Assembly: GCF_030545015.1 (NCBI RefSeq)
Contig: NZ_CP120653.1
Span: forward strand, 1,674,001-1,738,000
DNA: 64,000 bases
Reading direction: 5' to 3'
DNA from: Myroides sp. JBRI-B21084
Lineage (GTDB): Bacteria; Bacteroidota; Bacteroidia; Flavobacteriales; Flavobacteriaceae
In this document: positions 1 through 9,899 of the stretch, piece after piece
How positions within the stretch are numbered: position 1 is the first letter of the stretch
Layout: each line of letters starts with the position of its first letter
Notes under the pieces: generated by a model
Database searches by the model: none
Seen by the model: only the letters and a program-made list of their open reading frames with translations
Told to the model about the DNA's origin: nothing
Position numbers and translations under genes: made by a program

Positions 1-266
1 TCTTCTTCATAATCAAGTTCAAGTGCAGTGAAAAACGATTCTAAATTGTACGATTTTAAAGAAAATTGTGCTTCAATAATACATTTTTCATTTGAATTTC
101 TCAAAACACTTAAATCGGCTCTTTTCCCTAAAACCAAAGACAAAGCATCAAGTAAAATTGATTTACCTGCACCTGTTTCTCCGGTAATTATGGTAAGATT
201 ATTAGAAAAATTAACCGATGCATGTGTAATTAATGCATAATTTGTAATTGATAAGTGTGTTAACAT
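1..266 (-). CDS. recN: DNA repair ATPase RecN (5' part only)
   Basis: SMC-like ATPase of recombinational double-strand-break repair. Only the first 88 codons are present, because the gene runs off the left edge. The N-terminus reads as an ABC/SMC head, with the Walker A motif GETGAGKS at residues 29-36 and the LSITNYALI strand typical of RecN starts. The ATG lies at 264-266, ten bases after the porD stop, so recN appears to be the last gene seen in the bamD-omega-coaBC-porD-recN run on the minus strand. The order porD then recN fits other Flavobacteriaceae as I recall them. Confidence 0.9.
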   Translation of the reverse strand, partial: MLTHLSITNYALITHASVNFSNNLTIITGETGAGKSILLDALSLVLGKRADLSVLRNSNEKCIIEAQFSLKSYNLESFFTALELDYEE

Positions 267-276
267 ATCTTTTATA

Positions 277-1164
277 TTACATACGGTTCCATTTAGCTCC
301 GTTTGTAGAATTTATTCTTGTTAAAGTTTCAATAAGTTTGTTGGTATCAAAAGTTGGTCCTGCATTAAAAACATTAGTAATTTCATCGGCCTTAGCATCA
401 AAGAAAATTCTTGTAACTAAAGCATTCGGTCTACTTTTATGTATGTTTGAAAGTGCATCAATTGCAGCAGCAATACCTGTTTTACCTTGATCAGGACTCG
501 TAGCCATTAAATCTAAACCATTTATATGATAATTGTATAAAGCTTCGCGGTATGGTGCATACATATTAGCTAAAATATCGTTTATTAAAGCGTAACGATT
601 GTTTTGTTCGCCCATTTTCCAACCTTTATCATCGTTTTGTTGCATCATGGCTACAACATTTGACGCTTTTTGAAAGTTAGTTGTTCCGCCGTATAACGAA
701 AAAGTATCTGCATCTAAACCAACTACTACATGTGCATAATAGCTTAATAAACCAACTAAATTTGAATTGATTGCATTTTCTGAATAAACTAACGGTTCAA
801 ATTCTAAATAATTGAAATTTATAAACTTATCGCTAAAGTTAAATATTGATGTTCCATAACCTGAATTAAAAACCGGACGCGATGATTGAACTTGCAAAGT
901 GCCAGAAAAAGCATTTGTATTGGCATCGTATGAATTTACAACTAACAACACATTACAATCAATTAATTCAGATTTTTTTACTGTATTGTTTGTAAATTTA
1001 GTATTGTTTAAAAAATCGCGCATGGCATTTTGTAAAGTACTAAACACCTGTTTATTTGATTGTTGAATTTTATCTGCATTTACAACAACATTTGCATTTA
1101 ATTCTTGTGCAACTGCTGTGCTGCCCACAAGTAGTAAAAAAAACAATACAATTTTATTTAGCAT
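277..1164 (-). CDS. porD: Type IX secretion system protein PorD (DUF4835)
   Basis: 295 residues with a clear signal peptide (hydrophobic residues 5-14, cleavage probably after A19). The body matches the DUF4835/PorD family, a periplasmic or outer-membrane-associated accessory of the Bacteroidota type IX secretion system. Family membership is recognised from the overall sequence, including the conserved early part with NADKIQ and the stretch around SRPVFNSGY. Its mechanistic role is poorly known. It overlaps the 3' end of coaBC by 11 bases, which suggests translational coupling. A T9SS component fits the T9SS sorting domain found near 52.5 kb. Confidence 0.85.
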   Translation of the reverse strand: MLNKIVLFFLLLVGSTAVAQELNANVVVNADKIQQSNKQVFSTLQNAMRDFLNNTKFTNNTVKKSELIDCNVLLVVNSYDANTNAFSGTLQVQSSRPVFNSGYGTSIFNFSDKFINFNYLEFEPLVYSENAINSNLVGLLSYYAHVVVGLDADTFSLYGGTTNFQKASNVVAMMQQNDDKGWKMGEQNNRYALINDILANMYAPYREALYNYHINGLDLMATSPDQGKTGIAAAIDALSNIHKSRPNALVTRIFFDAKADEITNVFNAGPTFDTNKLIETLTRINSTNGAKWNRM

Positions 1165-2362
1165 AATTTTTTAAAATTTGGTCAATAATATCTTTAGCAA
1201 CATCTTCTTTTGATTTTAATTCTTGCGGAAAGATATTAAAATCTTTATCAATAAAGGTAACTTTATTTGTTGGTTTTCCAAAACCGGCACCTTTATCATT
1301 TAACGAATTTAAAACAATTAAATCTAAATTTTTCTTTTTTAGTTTGGATTTAGCATATTCAATTTCATTTTCTGTTTCTAAAGCAAAACCTACTAAAAAC
1401 TGATGCGTTTTTATTGCACCTAAAGATGCTAAAATATCAGGATTTTTTTCTAAAACAATGGTAAATTCTTCATCGTTTTTTTTAATTTTTTGGGTTGCTA
1501 CTGTTTTTGGTCTGTAATCAGCAATAGCAGCCGCCCCAATAACAATATCTGCACTTTCAAAAACATCGTGACATGCCTGATACATATCATTTGCAGAAAG
1601 TATTTTTTGAACCTTTATTTGTGAATTATTTGTTTTTAAAGAAGTTGGTCCTGTAATTAGCACTACATTTGCTCCGCGATTTGCAGCTTCGTTTGCAATA
1701 TCAAAACCCATTTTCCCAGTTGAATGGTTACCTATAAAGCGTACAGGATCAATAGGTTCGTAAGTTGGTCCGGCGGTAATTACAACTTGCTTTCCTTTTA
1801 AATCATTAGAACTATTTTTCGAAAAATATTCATTTAAAACATTTAACATAAATTCAGGTTCGGCCATTCTACCCTGCCCTATTAAACCCGATGCTAATTC
1901 GCCAAAGGCGGTTTCAATTTCAATATTTCCATAGCTAACTAATTTTTGAATGTTTGATTTAGTAGAAGGATGAATAAACATATCTAAATCCATAGCAGGT
2001 GCAAAAAACACTGGACATTTGGCTGATAAATACGTAGCCAATAATAAATTATCGCACAAACCATTTGCCATTTTTGCTAAAGTATTTGCGGTTGCTGGTG
2101 CAATAATCATTGCATCTGCCCACAAAGCTAAATCAACATGATTTGTCCATTCGCCAAAACTTTTTTCAAATTCTGTATAAACAGGTCGTTTAGATAAAGT
2201 TGCTAAAGTTAATGGAGTAATAAAAGCACAAGAAGCAGGTGACATGATTACTTGAACCTGCGCACCTGCTTTTATTAATAATCTAACAAAACTTGCCGTT
2301 TTATAAGCGGCAATACCACCTGAAATTCCCAGAATAATTTTTTTACCGCTTACGTTTTGCAT
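1154..2362 (-). CDS. coaBC: Bifunctional phosphopantothenoylcysteine decarboxylase/phosphopantothenate-cysteine ligase
   Basis: Second and third steps of coenzyme A synthesis from phosphopantothenate, in the cytoplasm. Residues 1-180 form the FMN-dependent decarboxylase (CoaC), with GISGGIAAYK at 12-21 and the catalytic His in TNHVD (H75). Residues 190-402 form the ligase (CoaB), with ITAGPTYEPIDPVR and GNHSTGKMG. The substrate motif usually written PxMNxxMW reads PAMDLDMF at 122-129, and the usual clamp Cys position reads ASG at 157-159. I believe these changes are typical of Bacteroidota. The length of 402 matches the family. It sits six bases after the omega subunit gene. Confidence 0.95.
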   Translation of the reverse strand: MQNVSGKKIILGISGGIAAYKTASFVRLLIKAGAQVQVIMSPASCAFITPLTLATLSKRPVYTEFEKSFGEWTNHVDLALWADAMIIAPATANTLAKMANGLCDNLLLATYLSAKCPVFFAPAMDLDMFIHPSTKSNIQKLVSYGNIEIETAFGELASGLIGQGRMAEPEFMLNVLNEYFSKNSSNDLKGKQVVITAGPTYEPIDPVRFIGNHSTGKMGFDIANEAANRGANVVLITGPTSLKTNNSQIKVQKILSANDMYQACHDVFESADIVIGAAAIADYRPKTVATQKIKKNDEEFTIVLEKNPDILASLGAIKTHQFLVGFALETENEIEYAKSKLKKKNLDLIVLNSLNDKGAGFGKPTNKVTFIDKDFNIFPQELKSKEDVAKDIIDQILKNYAK

Positions 2363-2367
2363 TTTGT

Positions 2368-2676
2368 TTACTCTTTAAAAGTTAGATCACCTTTTAACCA
2401 TTCTTCAACAGCAATTGCGTGTGGTTTAGGTAATTTTTCGTAGAATTTAGACACTTCAATTTGCTCTTTATTTTCAAAAACTTCGTCTAAACTATCGTTA
2501 TAAGTAGCAAATTCATCTAACTTATCAATTAATTCTTTTTTAATTTCAGTATTAATTTGGTTAGCTCTTTTTGCAATAATTGTAATTGCTTCGTAAATAT
2601 TACCTGTTGGTTTTTCAATTTCTGCTTTGTTGTAAGTAACAGTATTTACTGCAGCGTTGGTTTTCTTTAAATCCAT
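2368..2676 (-). CDS. rpoZ: RNA polymerase omega subunit (Rpb6-like)
   Basis: 102 residues, resembling the Bacteroidota form of the omega/Rpb6 family, which helps assemble RNA polymerase. The segment around residues 25-45 (GNIYEAITIIAKRANQI) corresponds to the conserved omega helix that contacts the beta-prime subunit. No signal peptide or membrane segment is seen. It lies four bases after bamD and just before coaBC, a neighbourhood repeated in other flavobacteria. The call rests on this motif plus context. The short length makes it less certain than its neighbours. Confidence 0.78.
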   Translation of the reverse strand: MDLKKTNAAVNTVTYNKAEIEKPTGNIYEAITIIAKRANQINTEIKKELIDKLDEFATYNDSLDEVFENKEQIEVSKFYEKLPKPHAIAVEEWLKGDLTFKE

Positions 2677-2680
2677 TTTC

Positions 2681-3490
2681 TTATTTTGTTGAAAATTGTT
2701 GTAATTCTTTTTTTAAACGAGTAAGCATTTGGTTTGCTTCTTCTTTATACTTGGTGTTTGGGTCGTAAGATATTAAATCATCGTGCATATTAATTGCTTT
2801 TCGCAAACGATCTTCCATTTTAGAATATACACTATTTAATGCTAATTTATAAGCTGAATCGAATTTATAAAAAAGGGCATCTGTTTTATATATTGTTCCA
2901 GGATAATCTAACATAAAGTTATCTAAGGCAACAATAGCAGCGTTATAATCGCGTGTGTATTCACCAATTTTATTGAACAAACGTGCATTTTCGTATGCTT
3001 TAAGTTCAATTTTTTGATTTAATTCACGCATTTTTTCATTTGCTTCTTTTTTATATTGCGATTCTGGAAAAGCTGTTATAAATGTTTCAAATTTTTTAAT
3101 TCCTTCGTATGTTGCATGTTGATCTAATGAAAAAACTTCAGACATTTCATAAGAAGCCATTGCTTCTAAAAACATCGTTTCTTCACGATTTGGGCTATTA
3201 AAATAAATGGTATTAAATTTTTGAAGCATGGGTTGTGCAGCTTCCCATTTTTTTGCATTATAATATGATTTACTATATTTATAATACATTGATTGAAAAT
3301 TGGGTGCCCAACTTTCTTTTGCTTCTATTTGTTCATATAAACGGATAGCTTGTTTATATTTCCCTTTTTCGTATAGTTGGTCTGCAACTTCATTTTTATA
3401 AGCAGTATCTTCAACCTTTAACGCTTTTTGTAGCGGTGAACAGCTTGCAAATACTATTGCTGTGAATACTAAATACGAAATTTTTCTCAT
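2681..3490 (-). CDS. bamD: Outer membrane assembly lipoprotein BamD
   Basis: 269 residues. A lipoprotein signal peptide ends in the lipobox FASC, with the lipidated Cys at 17. The remainder is alpha-helical tetratricopeptide-like repeats, including YEKGKYKQAIRLYEQI and KKFETFITAFPESQY, as in BamD/YfiO. This protein helps BamA insert beta-barrel proteins into the outer membrane. It is probably the first gene of the operon bamD-rpoZ-coaBC-porD-recN, with a recognisable promoter directly upstream (3536-3566). Confidence 0.88.
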   Translation of the reverse strand: MRKISYLVFTAIVFASCSPLQKALKVEDTAYKNEVADQLYEKGKYKQAIRLYEQIEAKESWAPNFQSMYYKYSKSYYNAKKWEAAQPMLQKFNTIYFNSPNREETMFLEAMASYEMSEVFSLDQHATYEGIKKFETFITAFPESQYKKEANEKMRELNQKIELKAYENARLFNKIGEYTRDYNAAIVALDNFMLDYPGTIYKTDALFYKFDSAYKLALNSVYSKMEDRLRKAINMHDDLISYDPNTKYKEEANQMLTRLKKELQQFSTK

Positions 3491-3535
3491 AAATTGTTAT
3501 TGTTTATACAAAAGCTATATGTTTTATAGCAAACG

Positions 3536-3566
3536 CAAAGTTACTACTAATCTTTTTATGGTACAA
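3536..3566 (-). promoter_or_regulatory. Bacteroidota-type promoter for bamD operon
   Basis: On the minus strand a perfect -7 box TAACTTTG occupies 3543-3536. A -33 TTG at 3566-3564 is separated from it by 20 bases. This matches the TTG / TAnnTTTG pattern of the Bacteroidota primary sigma factor. Transcription would start about 35-45 bases upstream of the bamD ATG. Confidence 0.55.
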
Positions 3567-3579
3567 TATCTTTTAATAA

Positions 3580-3610
3580 AAAAAGATGCCCTAAAATAAG
3601 ACATCTTTTT
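3580..3610 (-). terminator. Terminator after ferritin gene
   Basis: AAAAAGATG (3580-3588) pairs with CATCTTTTT (3602-3610) across a 13-base loop. On the minus strand the hairpin ends in a U-rich run. It lies 29 bases after the ferritin stop codon and just before the bamD promoter, so it separates the two transcription units. Confidence 0.7.
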
Positions 3611-3638
3611 CAACATTTAAACTTAATGTTTCGTTAAA

Positions 3639-4151
3639 TTATATTGCGGGTTGATTATTTTGTTGTGGAAAGTTTTTTATATCGTTATCAAATAAATACA
3701 ATCCTCCTTTATCATCGCCAATTAAATTTATTTTATCTAAAATAGTACGTGCTGTTGATTCTTCTTCAATTTGTTCAGCAACATACCATTGTAAAAAGTT
3801 ATGTGTAGCGTAATCACGTTCTTGTAACGATATGTGTACTAAGTCGTTAATACTTTTTGATACAAAAACTTCATGCTCAAACAACTGATTAAATAGTGTT
3901 TTAAATGACGAATGATCTAAATTAGGTTGTTCTACATTTGGTATTAATGCTTCGCCACCGCGTTGGTTAATGTATTTTATTAATTTTAACATATGCATAC
4001 GTTCTTCGTCTGATTGAGCATACATAAATGTAGCAATCCCTTCAAAACCTTGGTTTTCTGCCCACGATGCCATAGCCAAGTATATTTGAGAAGAATCGCC
4101 TTCAATTTTTACCTGATTATTTAATGCTTTTTGTAATTCGTTAGATAACAT
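3639..4151 (-). CDS. ftnA: Ferritin (iron storage)
   Basis: 170 residues. It stores iron as a ferric mineral in a 24-subunit cytoplasmic shell. Ferroxidase ligands fall at the canonical bacterial positions E17, E50 and H53 (motifs KIEGDSS and DEERMHM). The C-terminal half has the expected helix with QIEEE. No heme-binding Met of bacterioferritin is evident. It lies 12 bases downstream of dapA on the same strand, so the two could be co-transcribed. It is followed by a terminator. Confidence 0.93.
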   Translation of the reverse strand: MLSNELQKALNNQVKIEGDSSQIYLAMASWAENQGFEGIATFMYAQSDEERMHMLKLIKYINQRGGEALIPNVEQPNLDHSSFKTLFNQLFEHEVFVSKSINDLVHISLQERDYATHNFLQWYVAEQIEEESTARTILDKINLIGDDKGGLYLFDNDIKNFPQQNNQPAI

Positions 4152-4163
4152 AGTTTTATTTTT

Positions 4164-5042
4164 TTAGTTTAATTTTTTTAAAAAATCGGCTAAACGAGTT
4201 GATAAATCATTATTTACAGAAACTAATGGTAAACGAACTTGATTTTCGCATAGGTTTAAATGCTTAAATAATTCTTTTACACCTGCTGGGTTTCCTTGTT
4301 CAAAAATCATGCTGATAGAATCGGTTAATTTGTAATGAATTTCATAAGCTTCATCAACATTTCTTTTTAAACCTAAACGTACCATTTCTGAAAATTCTTT
4401 AGGAAAAGCTTCACCGATTACCGAAATAACACCCGCACCACCTGCTAATACCATTGGTAATGTTATTATATCATCTCCAGAAATAACTAAAAAGTCTTTA
4501 GGTGTAAAACGTATTAAATCCATTGCTTGTACTATATCACCTGCAGCTTCTTTAATACCTATAATATTTTTAAATTCGTTTGCTAAACGTGCAACCGTTG
4601 TAGGCAACATGTTACTTGCTGTACGACCTGGAACGTTATATAAAATAATTGGTAAAGGCGATTTTTCTGCTATCATTTTAAAATGCTGATAAATACCTTC
4701 TTGCGTTGGTTTGTTATAGTATGGCGATACCGATAAAATGGCATCAAAACCTTTTAAGTTATCTTGGTTTAATTGGCTAACTACATCCATTGTATTATTT
4801 CCACCAACACCTAAAACTAAAGGTAATCTGCCGTTATTGGTATCAATAATTGTTTGCTTTACTAAAGCTTGTTCTTCTTTTGTTAAAGTTGCTGTTTCTG
4901 CGGTTGTTCCTAAAACAACTAAATATTCTACACCACCAGAAATGTTAAACTCAACAATTTTTTGTAATGCCTCTACATCAACCGATAAATCTTTTTTAAA
5001 AGGGGTAATTAAAGCAACGCCTGTGCCAACAAATGATTTCAT
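4164..5042 (-). CDS. dapA: 4-hydroxy-tetrahydrodipicolinate synthase
   Basis: Condenses pyruvate and aspartate semialdehyde in the lysine/diaminopimelate pathway. 292 residues, the usual length. The TIM-barrel aldolase has the Schiff-base lysine K164 (IGIKEAAGD), Y135 and R140 (LYNVPGRT) and Y108. The pyruvate loop reads GTTAE at 45-49 where GTTGE is usual. The start is the ATG at 5042, followed by the conserved [11 protein letters not shown] minus-strand -7-like box TAACTTTG at 5123-5116 may serve it, although no good -33 box is seen. Confidence 0.95.
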   Translation of the reverse strand: MKSFVGTGVALITPFKKDLSVDVEALQKIVEFNISGGVEYLVVLGTTAETATLTKEEQALVKQTIIDTNNGRLPLVLGVGGNNTMDVVSQLNQDNLKGFDAILSVSPYYNKPTQEGIYQHFKMIAEKSPLPIILYNVPGRTASNMLPTTVARLANEFKNIIGIKEAAGDIVQAMDLIRFTPKDFLVISGDDIITLPMVLAGGAGVISVIGEAFPKEFSEMVRLGLKRNVDEAYEIHYKLTDSISMIFEQGNPAGVKELFKHLNLCENQVRLPLVSVNNDLSTRLADFLKKLN

Positions 5043-5145
5043 CTTTACAAATTAGTAATTAAATATTGTTTTAATTGAACAACTTACAAATTATTCGTTG
5101 TAAATTTGTTCCTTACAAAGTTAACTATTTTCATTAAATTAAAAC

Positions 5146-5928
5146 ATGAAATATATAAACTTACACAAACATTATTTTAAACTGTTTGCTTTTGTTTTTT
5201 TAGCAATTTTATTTACTAATTGTAATACCAAAAAATTCTATAAAACAAATTATGCACATTCGTTTATTCATGTTGGTTCTTTAGTTGTAGATGACGCTTT
5301 AGTTAATTCTTTTTTAACTCCTTATCGTTCTCATATTCAAAAAGATTTATCTAAAATCCTTGCTTACAATCCTCAAAATTTAGATAAGAATGATGGTAAA
5401 TGGCAAAATAAAATGACTAATTTTTATGCCGATGCCATTTTAGAAACTGCTACACCTGTTTATTCTAAACAAACAGGAAATTCTATTGATTTTTGTTTAT
5501 TGAATTACGGCGGAATTAGATCTACTATTGCAAAAGGAAACATTACAACACGTACTGCTTTTGATATTATGCCTTTTGAAAACAATGCGGTTGTTTTAAA
5601 AGTTAGTGGTAAGGTTGTTTGGGATTTATCTAATTTTATAGTTAAAAATAAAGTTGCACACCCTTTAAGCGGTATAGAAATATTTGTAGATAAAAACAGC
5701 TCAACCATTACCCATATTAAGATTAATAACATTTTGGTTGAAAAAACTAAAGAATACTATTTAGTAACTAACGATTATTTATCCAAAGGTGGTGATAACA
5801 TGCAATTTTTATTAAATGCAACAGAAAATCATTCCTTAAATTTTAAACTTCGTAATATGTTTATCGATTATTTTACGAAAATCGATACGTTAAATCCATC
5901 TGTTAAACCTAGAATAATTTTTGAATAA
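5146..5928 (+). CDS. 5'-nucleotidase C-terminal (substrate-binding) domain lipoprotein
   Basis: 260 residues. A lipoprotein signal ends in LFTNC with Cys at 26. The body matches the 5'-nucleotidase C-terminal domain (UshA/NT5E type), with LNYGGIR, the block TAFDIMPFENNAVVLKVSG and NDYLSKGGDN, which binds the nucleobase. The metallophosphatase half is absent from this protein and is encoded by the next gene, which overlaps by one base (TAATG). The pair therefore probably forms a two-polypeptide nucleotidase or sulfur-sugar hydrolase in the periplasm. Confidence 0.88.
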   Translation: MKYINLHKHYFKLFAFVFLAILFTNCNTKKFYKTNYAHSFIHVGSLVVDDALVNSFLTPYRSHIQKDLSKILAYNPQNLDKNDGKWQNKMTNFYADAILETATPVYSKQTGNSIDFCLLNYGGIRSTIAKGNITTRTAFDIMPFENNAVVLKVSGKVVWDLSNFIVKNKVAHPLSGIEIFVDKNSSTITHIKINNILVEKTKEYYLVTNDYLSKGGDNMQFLLNATENHSLNFKLRNMFIDYFTKIDTLNPSVKPRIIFE

Positions 5929-6839
5929 TGAAACGTCGAGATTTTATTTTAAAAACATCTGCAACTACAGCTTTAACTTTATCTGGGTTTGGTTTAAGTA
6001 GTTTTACTTCTGGAAAATCTAAACGAATTACCATTTTACACACCAACGATACTCATAGCCATTTAGATCCTTTTGATAGTTCCGATGACAAATTTCCAAA
6101 CCAAGGAGGCGCAGCAAAACGAGCTACAATTTTTAAAAAAATAAAATCTGAAAATCCAAATACATTAATATTTGATGCTGGAGATATGTTTCAAGGTACA
6201 CCCTATTTTAATTATTACGGAGGCGCTTTAGAAATTAAAATTATGAACATGTTACAATACGATGCTGGTACAATTGGTAATCATGAATTTGATAACGGTG
6301 TTAATAATTTAGCCGATCAAATTTCAAACGCTAAATTTGATATTCTAAATGCAAATTATGATTTTACAAACACTTTAATGAATGGATTTACAAAACCTTA
6401 TAAAGTTTTTATAAAAGACGGAATTAAAATTGGCGTGTTTGGTTTAGGTGTTAAATTAGATGGTTTAGTAAATAAAAGCGAATTCGGCGAAACTGTTTGG
6501 AACAACCCAATTGAAATTGCCCAAGATATTACGAAAACTTTAAAAAATGATTTAAAGTGCGATTTAATTATTTGTTTATCGCATTTAGGTTACAGTTATC
6601 CTAATAATTCACAAATGATTTCGGACTTAGACTTAGCTGCTCAAACAAAAAATATTGACCTGATAATTGGTGGACACACGCATACTTTTTTAGAAGAACC
6701 TACTGTTGTTTTAAATAGTCAAGGTAACGAAGTTATAGTAAACCAAGTGGGATGTTATGGGGTAAGAGTTGGCCAAATTGACTTTTATTTTGATGCTTTT
6801 AATCAAAAAACAGCAACTTCAAAACTTATAAAAGTGTAA
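5928..6839 (+). CDS. 5'-nucleotidase N-terminal metallophosphatase, Tat-type signal
   Basis: 303 residues. The N-terminus carries a twin-arginine motif KRRDFILK (residues 2-9) followed by a hydrophobic stretch, so export of the folded protein by Tat is likely. The calcineurin-like metal sites are complete: TNDTHSH near 39-45, DAGDMFQGT, GNHEFDNG, SHLGY and GGHTHTF. The usual C-terminal substrate domain is missing and is supplied by the overlapping upstream gene. This split in reversed order is discussed as a finding. Confidence 0.9.
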   Translation: MKRRDFILKTSATTALTLSGFGLSSFTSGKSKRITILHTNDTHSHLDPFDSSDDKFPNQGGAAKRATIFKKIKSENPNTLIFDAGDMFQGTPYFNYYGGALEIKIMNMLQYDAGTIGNHEFDNGVNNLADQISNAKFDILNANYDFTNTLMNGFTKPYKVFIKDGIKIGVFGLGVKLDGLVNKSEFGETVWNNPIEIAQDITKTLKNDLKCDLIICLSHLGYSYPNNSQMISDLDLAAQTKNIDLIIGGHTHTFLEEPTVVLNSQGNEVIVNQVGCYGVRVGQIDFYFDAFNQKTATSKLIKV

Positions 6840-6841
6840 AA

Positions 6842-6874
6842 AAAAAATACGCCTTAAAAAATAGACGTATTTTA
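6842..6874 (+). terminator. Terminator after split 5'-nucleotidase
   Basis: AAAATACG (6844-6851) pairs with CGTATTTT (6866-6873), with a T run in the distal arm. It begins directly after the stop codon of the metallophosphatase gene. Confidence 0.65.
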
Positions 6875-6907
6875 AAATATATAGTTGTAATAATTTTAGT
6901 TATAAAG

Positions 6908-6930
6908 AATGATTGCTTAAAACAATCATT
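6908..6930. repeat. Perfect 8-bp inverted repeat, possible sORF terminator
   Basis: AATGATTG (6908-6915) and CAATCATT (6923-6930) flank a 7-base loop. It lies 25 bases beyond the stop codon of the minus-strand small ORF at 6955-7047. No strong U-tract follows in the minus direction, so a terminator role is only plausible. Confidence 0.4.
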
Positions 6931-6954
6931 TAAGTAGTAATGTGGTTTCTTTAA

Positions 6955-7047
6955 TTATAAGTTAGAACACACTACAAACATTAAAGCTACATAAGTAATT
7001 AAACTTAAAATTCCTTTGTAAACGCTTTTCATTTCAATTGATCTCAT
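6955..7047 (-). CDS. Putative 30-residue membrane small protein
   Basis: A 30-codon ORF starting at the ATG at 7045-7047 and ending in TAA at 6955-6957. The product is M-R-S-I-E-M-K, then SVYKG, then about 18 hydrophobic residues (ILSLITYVALMFVVC) ending SNL. This suggests a single membrane span. A second ATG at codon 6 would give a 25-residue form. It sits alone between the nucleotidase terminator and ligA. The leader upstream is A-rich, as in Bacteroidota translation starts. I do not recognise a family, and coding status is unproven. Confidence 0.4.
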   Translation of the reverse strand: MRSIEMKSVYKGILSLITYVALMFVVCSNL

Positions 7048-7131
7048 ATTGTTTATTTTTTACAATACAAATATCAGAACAGCGTATTATTTGAATATTT
7101 ATTAAATATTAAGTAATTATTATCTTCTATT

Positions 7132-9625
<2,494 letters not shown>

Positions 9626-9702
9626 TAATTTCTTTTTTACAAAAATACAATCTAAATATAAAGAATTTAAAATTTACCTAAATAAATTATTCTTTTAACT
9701 GT

Positions 9703-9806
9703 AAGGGCAATCCCTTCCACTGCGTTGCAGGTCGGGCTCTCGCGAGTCGCTTTTGTTTTTTAGCAAAAACAAATAGCTCCAACAAACGCTCCATCCCTAT
9801 TGCAAT
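9703..9806 (-). repeat. Dispersed structured repeat element, copy 1
   Basis: About 100 bp of unusually GC-rich sequence in a 260-bp gap between DUF6495 and dnaB. Read on the minus strand it begins near TAGGGATGG and ends near AGCCCGACC and a short GC-rich tail. Inside, TTTGTTTTT (9752-9760) pairs perfectly with AAAAACAAA (9765-9773) around a TAGC loop. The conserved ends match the element at 53805-53903, although the inner stems have unrelated sequence. It resembles dispersed intergenic repeats I know from Flavobacterium genomes. No ORF is present. Confidence 0.65.
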
Positions 9807-9868
9807 ATAAATTGTATTAAATAATTAATTTTTGTTTTAAAAGATTAATACTGTTTATAAAATTTAAA

Positions 9869-9899
9869 TAAAAAAATGTTCCTTTTTAAAAAGGAACAT
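9869..9899 (-). terminator. dnaB terminator overlapping its stop codon
   Basis: A perfect 24-bp palindrome at 9876-9899 (ATGTTCCTTTTT / AAAAAGGAACAT) is followed on the minus strand by seven T residues (9875-9869). The dnaB stop codon (9886-9888) lies inside the hairpin, so the last codons of dnaB also encode the terminator stem. Confidence 0.8.
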
